Assembly (NCBI GenBank): GCA_009829735.1
Contig: CM020618.1
Coordinates: forward strand, 23,049,346 to 23,113,345
DNA length: 64,000 bases
Direction of reading: 5' to 3'
Source: Pyropia yezoensis
Lineage: Eukaryota > Rhodophyta > Bangiophyceae > Bangiales > Bangiaceae
Below the pieces are notes generated by a model that had not been told where the DNA came from, did no database searches, and saw only the letters and a list, made by a program, of their open reading frames with translations. A program made the position numbers and the translations under genes. This document shows positions 55,601 through 64,000 of this stretch, piece after piece (the stretch's first letter is position 1; each line of letters opens with the position of its first letter).

Positions 55601-56821
55601 AGGTTCTTCTACTGGCCAGCAATGGCCGTCGACGTAATCGACCACGTGCGGGGATGCCACCCGTGCGCACGGAATCGCATCAGCCTTCATAGGCGGGCAT
55701 CCGCTATGAAACTGTTCCCCCCGGATGGACCCAACGAGCAAGTCGCTATCGACATACTCGGACCGCTTCCGGTAACGGAGGAAGGGAACAGGTACATCCT
55801 GGTCATGTCGGACCGCTTTACTAAGCTGTCACGGGCAGTAGCAATCCCGGACGATACGGCCTACACCATCATGAACGCAATGGTTGACCACTGGATCAGT
55901 GCTTACGGAGTCATGAAGCAACTCCTCTCCGATAACGGAGCAAACCTTACGTCAGCATTCTGCACTAAGGTCCTGGGCATGTCCGGTATCGAACCCCGTC
56001 GGGCATCCGACTACCACCCGCAGTCCCACGGGCAGGTGGAGCGGTTCAACCGCACCATCGTCAAGATGCTCCAATGCTATGTGGCGGAACACACGAAGTC
56101 GTGGGACAGGCTTCTGTCCGTCTTGACCCTGGCATACAATGCCAGGCCCCACCGGAGTACCACCATTGCCCCCCTGGAATGGGTCATGCCGATGGGCGTC
56201 GGTAACCTGACGCTGCCACCGTGCAGATGCACTCGGTATGATATACCGAAGGGCCGACCGGCCGAACGAATCCACTTAGCTTGGTTGGCCAAGCTATCGT
56301 GGATGATTCCGAAGCTCAAGGGTGCCCTTGACCGTACACAACTTCGGTACAAGAAGAACTTTGACGCCCGGCTACGGGTACGCAACGCAACCCTGGTAAC
56401 AGGTGACTGGGTCTATATCAGACACCAGAAGTTCCGCGGGAACAAACTTATGCAACCGGTCAAGGGACCGTACCAGATCTTACACAGAGATGATCACTCT
56501 GTCATCCTGCACTCCGATACGGAGATACAACGCATCAACCTCAATGATGTGACACCTGCTCCGAAGCCGGAACAGCCTCAGCCGGTACCGGCTGGGTTGC
56601 TACACGAAGCTCTTACGACCCACCGGTCAGATGACCCGGTGGGACCGGATGGGATTCCATACCAAGTAGAGAGCGTGGTCGGACACACCGACCCGGACCT
56701 ACCAGGACCCTGGTACGTCAAGGTGATGTGGGTCGGATACGACTCACCCACGTGGGAACAGGCGGCGAATATACCCCGCCAACTCCTCATGCCTTACATG
56801 AGGCGACGACGCCTACTGTAA
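52641..56821 (+). pseudogene. pol: Element D pol (PR-RT-RH-IN-chromodomain), two in-frame stops
   Basis: One frame to TAA 56819-56821 with no indels. Protease YYLVLDTGAGPN near 52977-53011, followed at once by TAG 53012-53014; RT with FCIDYRRLNLV, FTTIDCNAGYW and YLDD at 54392-54403; TGA at 54659-54661 where relatives have Arg in CNVYRRF; RNase H with DVDACDTQVG near 54843-54870; integrase with H..H..CxxC (55540-55670), AIDILGPLP, LSDNGAN, HPQSHGQVERF; chromodomain about 56700-56800 (WYVKVMWVGYDSPTWEQ). Catalytic residues look intact. Apart from two stops and the gag stop, this is the best-preserved pol after B. Confidence 0.95.
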
Positions 56822-57271
56822 CAACCCAACCGACACCGACTTCGGCTGTTGGGGGGTGAGGCTTATACCTACTGAGTAGGGTGTCACATGGACTCGGCAA
56901 GACTTAGGTTCACTAAGTTGGAGCGGACTTAGGCAAACTAAGTAAGCTACTGACTTTTACAAGTTTACTTGAAGGAGATGACTAACTCCGATAATCTCAA
57001 AGTAACCTAAGGCTTACACCAAGGTAAACCTTCAGCCAGGAGGCAAGTGACGGACCAAGAAGGTTGACCTTCATGAGTATTAACCAACCAGGATGGATTG
57101 GGGGATGCGGGTAAGAACCGAGGCAAGCCACGACTAAGTCAGACGGGGTGCTCCCCAATGGCAGGCATTGGTATCATGCAAGCGCCCCAGCGGGGGATGA
57201 GTTTATACTCACTACTACCCGGCCACCATAAGGGTCACCGGGGCCCTCTCCCTCAAAAACAATAGCACTCC
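56822..57271. other. Spacer between pol and cORF of D
   Basis: 450 bases without coding potential, partly conserved with 3921-4366 of element A, including a small hairpin just after the pol stop (CCAAC...CCGACTTCGG...GTTGG). Confidence 0.55.
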
Positions 57272-59640
57272 TCAGTGGGTAGACCCACTGCCCGAGGGAG
57301 GCCACTCACGCGTAAACGCGTATACCTCCATGCTCCACCGGTAGGCAATCTCACGACGGTCAATCACCCGAGTTACCTCGGTGCATAGCTGAACGAGGGT
57401 GCTGCGGCCAGGCTCCACGTCCTCCAGAGCTGTCCGGAGGCGGTCAAGCACGCCACCGAAGCAACGTGCTGACCCAACCAGCGCAGCACCTGGGGGGATA
57501 TCCCCCCAGCTAAGAGAGAAACCCTCCCGCATTGCGCGAGCATTAAGGGCGTCAACGCCCTCATACCAGAGACGGGGACCCCCGTCACGCATGACAGGGG
57601 CGGGAGGTCACACTGGCGCAGCCAGAGGAGCCACAGGAGCCGACACGGCTACTACCGGAGCCGGTGGCACCTGATACGAGGCCCGGTAGGACCCTAATGA
57701 AGGGGCCCCACCGTAAACCCGGCGGGGCTCGGGCCGACGACAGGACACCTCACGCTCCCCACCCGCAGAGCCCCACTCTCGGGAAGGACGGCCAACCGCC
57801 GCCGGTATCGGGTTACCGAACCACGGGGCAAGGACCTGAAGAGGGTCATGGATAACCATTGGAATACCCAGGTCAGCAGCAGCCTCGGTGGACGCCCACC
57901 CATGGCAATTGGGCTCACCCGGCTGAGTACGCCGGATACGCAACGCGTGACGAGGCAAGGAGGAAGCCCCAGCCTGCGGGTCCCGGTATGGGGGAAGGGC
58001 CAACACCCCAGCCCAGTTCACGGCATCGTGAACAGCCAGCAGAGCCTCGAACTCTTGGGCCAACCCGGTCTTGGCGGCTATCATGTCCACGCCCAACTGC
58101 GCGATGTGCCGACGGACACCCGTCGGAAGATGAAACAGGCGCCCCTGCCGGCGGACGGACAGCAAGAAGGAAGAAGCCTGCCCGAGGGTAACCTCAAGGG
58201 TGAAGGTACTCTGCAACGGGTGGACCGGCCGGGAGGCCAACACACTCCCGATGTATCGAATGCAGGAGCCGGTGTCAAACCGAAAAGCAGTGGCGGGTTC
58301 CCAACCCAACTGCCACAGAGGCGGGCGCACGGCAGTGTACACCGGCGCACGACCGTTACCGGTCTGCAAAGCACACGTTACATCGGTGCGAAACGCATCC
58401 GCCATGACACCATGGTTGCGGCGCCAGCTCGACGCTGACTTCAACCCCGCCATAGGCGGGTACGGAGCCGTCAACGTCAGGTACGGGGATACCCCCGGGA
58501 AGTACTCGAACCCGGGATACCGCCCGGTATCACCCACCGTCTCCCCAAACGCAACCGGCTCCGCCGCCGCCGCAATCCCCCGAGCACTAGCCGGGTAGTC
58601 AACCTCCCGCGGCAACGCGGAGGCAATCAATTCGCATATTCCGAAGGCGGACTTGAGGTAGACCTCACCCCGCCCCACCCGGGTGCGCCAGAGCTGCGCA
58701 TGCCGGTCGTCCGGCTGACTCAGAATCCAATGGTGTTCCACCCGGACCGCGTTCGGCTGGTTGACCAGCCGCACCAACTCCCGCTCCCAACTCGGGTCCA
58801 CCTTGACGCGCCGGGAGGTCTCTCCAGGGAGACGCGGCTGGTGGAAGTCCACCCGCATCCGCCCAGCGGACTCCATCGACTCTTGCACAGTCATGCCTCG
58901 AACCCGAGCTACCAAATCGGACATCGACATGGCGGGTTGACCCGCCGCCACGGCGACGCCGCCACCCAACGGGGCAACTCGGGCAGGACCAGGAAGAATC
59001 GGGGGCGCCGGGGGATGCCCCACCGGCAGATGGGCCGGTGCCGGAGGTGCACGGGGCCGAGGAGGAAGAAGAAGGGCGGGCGCCCGCCCGGAGTAGCTCC
59101 CGGAGTTCACTGCCATCGAGGTAGACACTTCTTGACCACCAAGCGTCCGCGGCCCCGCGGGCAGAGCATCGCCGCCACCCGGGCCCGACGTGGGCACCAC
59201 GGGGGCAGCAGGGGTAGACCCGTTACCCGCCGCTGCGGATACACCAGCCGGGCGGGCACCCGCGCCGTCTTGACCCGCCGTCCCGGCCGGGGTGCCGCCA
59301 CGACCATCCGACACGCCGGCGACGCCGTCTTGAGGTAGAGCCGCGCCGGCACCGGCGACAGGAGCCATCCGGGCCACCGGAGAAGTAGGGGTAGAGGCAG
59401 CCGCTACACGCGGTTGCCCGCCACCCGACGGAGCCGTCGTGCCGCTGCACACGGACGACAAACCGCCCGGCGCACCTTCCGGGGCCACGCGGACGGTTAC
59501 CCGGTCGCCCTCGTCTTCGGACGAGCTCGCCAGAAGCACTCGGCAGCGGTGGCAGAGACGGGAACGTCGTCCACCATCACCTCTTCCTCCTCCTCAAGCA
59601 GGAGGTCGTCCTCGCCCCCGGGTACCTGGGGGTCCGACAT
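57272..59640 (-). pseudogene. Element D convergent ORF (cORF), one stop and a probable frameshift
   Basis: Opposite strand to pol. The long open part is 59539-57272, interrupted only by TGA at 57608-57610, after which the same frame continues with VMRDGGPRLWYEGVDAL and SWGDIPPGAAL, as in A. The likely start is the ATG at 59640 (MSDPQVPGGEDDLLLEEEEV), an acidic N-terminus in another frame that joins the main frame near 59550. Core: VRVEHHWILSQPDDRHAQLW, IGSVLASRPV, VTLGQASSF, RRQGRLFHLP (about 58126-58155). The RR-G-L-HLP signature and neighbouring residues match the RRG.LWHLP block of B and C. No known domain. Confidence 0.82.
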
Positions 59641-60214
59641 GGTGAGACCGGGTTAGCAGGGGCGTCCCGTGCCAGAAAGCCGCAACCGGCTCGACCCGGT
59701 ACGAGGAACGCTCGCGCGGACGAGCCAGGGAAGCGCGGGCACCCGCGCTTATAACCACACAGCTCGACACGAGCGATACGGTAGCGCGGGACGACCCGCG
59801 CCAGCCGAGCTACGAGGGCGCTCCACCCAGGCACCTGGATCGGGGCCACGCGCCCCCACACACGGTAACCAAGGGGGGTCACTCCCAACCGCCCCCCACG
59901 CAACGCGGGCAACCCCCGCCACCCACTCAATCGTCTCATGAGAGGGGCCCCCCTACCACCAGACACCTGGTGGCGGATCCGCTTGCACCACCCCTCGGAA
60001 AGGGGGGTCGTGAACAGAAACCCGCATCGGGAATTTAACGGTCCGGAAAACGGATCGTGTGTGTACCACAAAAGGGGGGCACCCCCCTCAGACAACCTCG
60101 AAAAGGGGTGTCTGTCGCGACAGGGCGCAAAGCCGCACCCGACTGGTAAACGGTCACGCGACCGACTTACATTCGGTAACCCGAATGCAACTCGACCCGA
60201 GGACGGGCCGAATC
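59641..60214. other. Non-coding region of D before the polypurine tract
   Basis: GC-rich, no supported ORF. Upstream of the cORF start, so a cORF promoter could be here or in the LTR. Its last 45 bases are duplicated at 49835-49879. Confidence 0.55.
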
Positions 60215-60227
60215 TAAGGGGGGGATA
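60215..60227 (+). promoter_or_regulatory. Polypurine tract of D
   Basis: TAAGGGGGGGATA directly before TGTAGCAA of the 3' LTR; the same string precedes the inner LTR at 49867-49879. Confidence 0.78.
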
Positions 60228-60591
60228 TGTAGCAATATGGTCGGCCGTATTGTGACCCTAATAGTAGGGGGGCTACTTCTAATCCTTGGCTTTCAATTTG
60301 AGAGTCCGTACTGGTGACGGTATCTATAAGTTACGTATGACCAGAGGGACTTGCATCTTGGGGTGGAGGGTAGTTAGTAGTGTCTCCGAGGGTTTATAAC
60401 GAGGGGGCCGGCGGCGAATCCACCACCGGCCAAGGCAGAACAACAAACCCCTCCCATTTGGGCTCCCATCTTGGTCCCGTGGCTTGCGCTCCAAGGACAG
60501 CAACCTTGGCCTCCCGGTGACGTTGGTGCCGATCGCCCCTGGCAAGTGTTCCCTGAGAGTGGACGTGCAGCGGATACCCTATTGTGCTGCA
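60228..60591 (+). repeat. Element D 3' LTR
   Basis: 364 bases, TGTAGCAATATGG to GTGCTGCA, then the GTTCG duplication at 60592-60596. TTATAA at about 60394. Differs from the inner 5' LTR at roughly eighteen places by eye. Confidence 0.92.
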
Positions 60592-60775
60592 GTTCGAAAA
60601 GTTCATCGACCATGGCTGGGATGAGGACACTGACCGCCTCATGTTGAGGGTGCGTTGGTTTGGCTACAAAGCCAAGGATGATACGTGGGAGTATGTGGAG
60701 GACCTTCCCGCTGAGAAGGTCCGGGCATACTGTGCCCGGAATGAGATAGACCCTAGCAGCCCACCCTCAACGTGA
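60592..60775 (+). pseudogene. pol: Element C pol, 3' part (chromodomain)
   Basis: Continuation of C pol after the D insertion: KFIDHGWDEDTDRLMLRVRW, WEYVEDLPAEKVRAYC, ending in TGA 60773-60775. It aligns with the end of B pol (KFVGHGYDESGRLMLRVRWF, EFVEDLPVEKVRRYC). Chromodomains of this class are thought to guide integration to particular chromatin. Without D the frame is continuous from 49617. Confidence 0.92.
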
Positions 60776-60886
60776 GGGAAGGCCGAGTAACAGTGCCAAG
60801 AGAGTGCTTCAAGTCGAAGTGGTACGCAGAGCGGCTTTTAACTACAGCCCTAGCCCTCACACTCTCACGACAAAGGCAGCTGCCAA

Positions 60887-62830
60887 CTAAGCATGCATGC
60901 TAGACTCTCCCACCCCACGGCCCTCGCCCTCACGTGGAGGCGAGCGGCGAGACCCACGGCGATAACGCTCCCCACCAGTCGGCGGGGCCGGCGGCTCCAA
61001 GTCGGAACCGCCGCGCCCCTCACGGTCGCGCAAGTGGCGACGACCGCGGCTACCCTTCTGCCTGGTCTTGCGCGCAAGTTGGCGACGCAGACGCCGGACC
61101 GACTCCGACTCTGACGGAGTCGAGGACTCCGAGACGGAGTAAGACAACTCGTCTTCCGACACGGAGGGAGAGCGCCGCGAGTGTCGGCGACGACGGCGAG
61201 GAGGCGAGTATGCCCGGCTCGCGCGACGTTTGCCACGCCCAAGAGGGGCTGGCTGGGGCATGATAGCCCCAATGCGAGCCAACTCGGCCGTCATAAACTC
61301 CGCCACCGACTCGCAACTCACGGTCGCCACTGCAGTACGAACGCGCTCCTCAAGTTGAGGAGTCTCGGAACTTTGAAGGGTTGCGGTCGACGCGGCCAAC
61401 CAGGAAATGGTGCGCACCAACGTGGTGATCATCATCTCTGAGGTTAGAGGCGTGGGCGGTAACACCAACTTGGGGTATACCGTCAGGAGGGTGGCCCCCA
61501 AGTTGGGGGACACCGGGGTGGACGACTCAACGGCCACGCTAATCGGGATGTCCCCTTGCGGCTGGTAGGGGACAGGAGGGAGCGGAGGGGCACGCCGAGG
61601 TGGCGGGATCCGGGTGTAACTGCGACCCCGACTTGGGGCCCCCGCAGTGGGTTGAGTCATATGGTCATCATGTGAGGGCACGGCCATAACTATGGCCTTG
61701 TCCGGGGGTGGCGCAGTGTGGCGATCCACCCCCGGGGCATACGGGTAGTCCCCGATGCCCAACCCCTCTCGTAGGACCACGCGGCCGTCGTGAAGTTCAC
61801 GAGCGACCCACACGAACTGGCGAAGTGCGCCATCGTCCTTGGGCCCACGAGTGGGGCGGCGCAACTTGTGCTCAATGCTCTCCCACTCGATAAACTTGTG
61901 GAGGCGGAGCATCTCTTCAAGTAGAGTGAGTTGTCCTGATGAGCACCCCTTAGCAACTAGCTGAGGGGTGAGCTGTTCCAAACCTTGGACAAGCCGGAGG
62001 GGGAGATGCCAAAGTATCCCCCGCCGCTGAATACAAGACACCCAGGTCGACATGACCTCGAGAAGCCACTGGGTGGCCAACATGGCCCACACCAGGTGAT
62101 CAGGGCCAGCCGTCAACATGACGGAGCCGACGTGGTCAAGAAACCGTGGCAGCAACGCCGGGAACCCGTAGGGGACCTCTACTTGAGGCCACCACTCGGG
62201 CTTCTTCGGATAGTACTGCTCCTTACTGGCAGCAGACTGCTGAGGGAGCTCAAGTTGAGCGGAGGTCACCAAGTAGGGACCTCGCCGGAAGTCTTTCTCC
62301 ATCCGCACATCAAAGTGATGAGTGTGCGGATCGGCCTCGTGGAGGTACGGGGGGCGAGTTGCCACCGCCTCCCAAGTAAAAGTCGGCAAGTCGCCGGGAC
62401 CCGGGATAGTTCCCCCGCGGTCCACCATGGCCTTGGCACGCTGAACGTCCTCAACCTCCTCATCGTCCATGAAGGCAAACTGGTCCGTCCTGAAGCCGAC
62501 AGGGAACCCGACCCTACGGGGATACCTCTCCCGTAGGCGGTCCCATACCCGACCCATTGCTGCGCTAAGTCGGCCACAGCGAAGAACAGTCAACCCCTCC
62601 TCATAGAGAGGCCAAGCGGGGTAAAACCACCGCCCCAAGACCTCACGCGGGACAACTTGTCCCGCCTCCGGGGGAGACCCCGCCGTCAACCCAAAGCCGG
62701 GTGACGCGGGAGTCCCATCCCCCGGAGCAATCGCGGAGCCCCCGCCGGAAGTCCCGGCGGGTGCTGCACCGTAGGTGGTGTCCTCCATGCGCTCGTCAAG
62801 AGAGTCCGTCTCCACTCCCGGAGTCGCCAT
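60887..62830 (-). CDS. Element C convergent ORF (cORF), 647 aa, intact
   Basis: Opposite strand to pol, stop 111 bases from the pol stop. ATG at 62830 gives MATPGVETDSLDERMEDTTY; the frame is open further up to 63001. N-terminal block: VLGRWFYPAWPLYEEGLTVL, GFPVGFRTDQFAFMDDEEVE, RPPYLHEADPHTHHFDVRME; core EQYYPKKPEWWPQVEVPYGF, RRGILWHLP (62000-62026), LHKFIEWESIEHKLRRP, REGLGIGDYPYAPGVD; a helical block about residues 480-560; and an Arg/Ser-rich C-terminus (RRRRRHSRRSPSVSEDE), which could bind RNA or act as a nuclear signal (inference). No stop or shift, although C gag and pol carry at least five lesions. Function unknown. Confidence 0.87.
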   Translation of the reverse strand: MATPGVETDSLDERMEDTTYGAAPAGTSGGGSAIAPGDGTPASPGFGLTAGSPPEAGQVVPREVLGRWFYPAWPLYEEGLTVLRCGRLSAAMGRVWDRLRERYPRRVGFPVGFRTDQFAFMDDEEVEDVQRAKAMVDRGGTIPGPGDLPTFTWEAVATRPPYLHEADPHTHHFDVRMEKDFRRGPYLVTSAQLELPQQSAASKEQYYPKKPEWWPQVEVPYGFPALLPRFLDHVGSVMLTAGPDHLVWAMLATQWLLEVMSTWVSCIQRRGILWHLPLRLVQGLEQLTPQLVAKGCSSGQLTLLEEMLRLHKFIEWESIEHKLRRPTRGPKDDGALRQFVWVARELHDGRVVLREGLGIGDYPYAPGVDRHTAPPPDKAIVMAVPSHDDHMTQPTAGAPSRGRSYTRIPPPRRAPPLPPVPYQPQGDIPISVAVESSTPVSPNLGATLLTVYPKLVLPPTPLTSEMMITTLVRTISWLAASTATLQSSETPQLEERVRTAVATVSCESVAEFMTAELARIGAIMPQPAPLGRGKRRASRAYSPPRRRRRHSRRSPSVSEDELSYSVSESSTPSESESVRRLRRQLARKTRQKGSRGRRHLRDREGRGGSDLEPPAPPTGGERYRRGSRRSPPREGEGRGVGESSMHA

Positions 62831-63155
62831 GGCTCTCCCCAAGTTGGGGAGAGACGCTCTGGCTATCGCGGCACGAGACCCGCCTCGAGTTGAGGGGGAC
62901 TCGGATCGTGGGTAGACGGGTGGCCTCCCCAGCGTGGGGCGGCCCCGTGGAAGGTGAAGGGGAGGTGGTGGTGAAGGTGAAGTGTGAACCAGGGAGAGCA
63001 AGCTGCCGAGTGGGCAAGATTGAGGAGAGGGGCGGTCAACGTGACCGCCTCCACATCCGCGTTACGTACTCAAGGGGGGACAGCAAGTCGCGCCCCCAAC
63101 GCCGAGACGTGCGTTTACGCACCCCCTCACAGGGCCGACCGGGTCGGTCGGAACT
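62831..63155. other. Region between C cORF start and polypurine tract
   Basis: Contains GAACCAGGGAGAGC-like G-rich DNA. The cORF frame stays open to 63001, so an upstream start is possible; otherwise no feature is seen. Confidence 0.5.
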
Positions 63156-63168
63156 GAGGAGAGGGGAG
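63156..63168 (+). promoter_or_regulatory. Polypurine tract of C
   Basis: GAGGAGAGGGGAG directly precedes TGTAGCAGTATTG, the 3' LTR start. Confidence 0.8.
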
Positions 63169-63637
63169 TGTAGCAGTATTGACCCCCAGGTAGGGGGGCA
63201 ACACGTGCCATGCAAGGGGCGGCAGGCCACTAGCCTGATCCGTTCCTCCCCCTGCATTTGGGTCCATATTCTCTAAGTTTGGGATAGTTAGCTTAGTAGT
63301 ACATCCAACTTGGATTTGAGGGTTTTCTGCATTTATCGTCTTGAATTTTCGTGTGGCCCGGTGGGCAGGTGCTGGGGTGGGAGATTCTGAGTGGCGAGAT
63401 TCTGAGGGGACCCTGGGGGGATAAGGGGAGGGACAGCGGGGCTTGGCCCTGCGTCCCCGTCCCGACCAAGAAACTGTTGGACCACACACCATCCTCTTGT
63501 TTGTCAGTGGGGGGTTTGCCCCACAACAGGGACAGAGTGTGTGCGACTTGCACTTCTTCCGGTTCCCCCGACACGGGAGGCAGCCCTTGTACACCGCCCC
63601 AGCTTGGGTGCCGTGTGTGTAAGTGGTTTTTACCACA
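63169..63637 (+). repeat. Element C 3' LTR
   Basis: 469 bases, TGTAGCAGTATTG to TACCACA, same length as the 5' copy with about 17 substitutions by eye. Confidence 0.92.
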
Positions 63638-64000
63638 GGCGGCTCGCTGTCCCTCTTATCGTGCATCTGGGGGAGCCTCGGCACGTTGGCCAGGTAGCCC
63701 CCCAATACCCCGAGTTGCCCCGACCCGAGTCTAACCTCGTCAGGTCGGGGGCCACTATCACTACTAATTCTACTTCCACTCACTAATCTCACACTGAAAT
63801 TCTCTCCAATCAAGGCCCTCACAAGTATGCAAAAACCCATCAGGAATCCCTCTCTCACGTGTGGATAGCGTAGTCCACCGCATCCCATTGCCGGGCACGG
63901 GCGACGGCCGCCAACCGTCACCACACGGCGGGCGTGTTCTGGCACCTGGTGCCGTCTGGTTGCAGTCCCGGGTCGGCGCCACGTCGGGGCCAGGGATGCT
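63638..64000 (-). repeat. Element E 5' LTR, outer part
   Basis: Matches 34906-35272 at about 95% by eye. The window ends three bases before the LTR terminus (GCTACA in the other copy). Element F gag sequence should follow a 5-bp duplication just beyond the window if E inserted into F. Confidence 0.88.

Larger units (their letters stand above)
49618..60591 (+). mobile_element. Element D: Ty3/gypsy element with cORF and tandem 5' LTR
   Basis: Inserted in C pol with an exact 5-bp GTTCG duplication. Order: partial LTR (49618-49833), 45 bases of internal 3' end with polypurine tract, complete LTR (49880-50244), gag, pol, cORF on minus, polypurine tract, 3' LTR (60228-60591). Element A (61-5925) is a decayed relative, and 1-60 is another LTR of this family. 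Lesions are few: one stop in gag, two in pol, and one stop plus a probable shift in cORF. Confidence 0.93.
43284..63637 (+). mobile_element. Element C: Ty3/gypsy element with cORF, split by D
   Basis: Order: 5' LTR, primer-binding site, gag, pol (-1 frame), [insertion of D 49618-60591 plus 5-bp duplication], end of pol chromodomain, cORF on minus, polypurine tract, 3' LTR. Own length without D is about 9.4 kb. LTRs are both 469 bases with about 17 differences by eye (~96%). It sits inside the 5' LTR of E. gag and pol have stops and shifts, while the cORF is intact. Confidence 0.93.

Noticed and set aside
1..64000. CRISPR arrays, operons, tRNA and rRNA genes
   Set aside because: No regularly spaced direct repeats, no clustered short-spaced ORFs with ribosome binding sites, and no cloverleaf or rRNA-like segments were noticed.

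Overview
The window reads as nuclear DNA of a GC-rich eukaryote. It holds layered Ty3/gypsy LTR retrotransposons, Gly/Ala-rich host proteins coded by long GGC/GCC runs, a C2H2 zinc-finger gene, short inverted-repeat transposons and two 500-base assembly gaps. Nothing bacterial is visible. The composition and protein style fit a red alga of the Porphyra/Pyropia type, but that is inference.

Layout: (1) 1-5925: a decayed Ty3 copy (element A: pol on +, an opposite-strand ORF behind it), abutted at 1-60 by the reversed start of an LTR. (2) 5926-6794: a Ty1/copia-like RT/RNase H fragment running into gap 6795-7294. (3) 7295-17497: element B, with LTRs near 99% identical by eye but a disabled interior, inserted into a minus-strand host gene (17498-19330). 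(4) 19331-22690: extreme low-complexity DNA with a second gap. (5) 22691-26460: a zinc-finger gene. (6) 26961-31440: lower-GC intergenic DNA with a perfect hairpin and a small TIR element. (7) 31608-64000: an apparent four-level nest. Element F (minus) is broken by E (minus); the 5' LTR of E is split by C (plus); the pol of C is split by D (plus). The C and D insertions are backed by 5-bp target duplications and by continuous host sequence across each insert. E pol also carries an 851-bp TIR element with a TTA duplication.

Two shared features make these elements unusual. First, A, B, C, D and E all carry a long ORF on the strand opposite pol, between pol and the 3' LTR and tail-to-tail with pol. 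I call it cORF (convergent ORF). Its proteins are mutually related and resemble no family I recognise. In C and E the cORF is uninterrupted although gag-pol is broken. Second, in B, C and D the gag frame ends with the heptamer GGGAAAC in the zero frame, one codon before the gag stop, with pol open in the -1 frame and a hairpin downstream. This is a textbook arrangement for programmed -1 ribosomal frameshifting. B, C and D also share a primer-binding-like sequence starting TGGTGGA.

LTR ages, nesting order and lesion patterns (many TGA stops where relatives have Arg codons) describe a TE graveyard with recent activity. No virus of people, animals or crops, toxin, CRISPR array, tRNA or rRNA was identified. 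Percent identities are by-eye counts.
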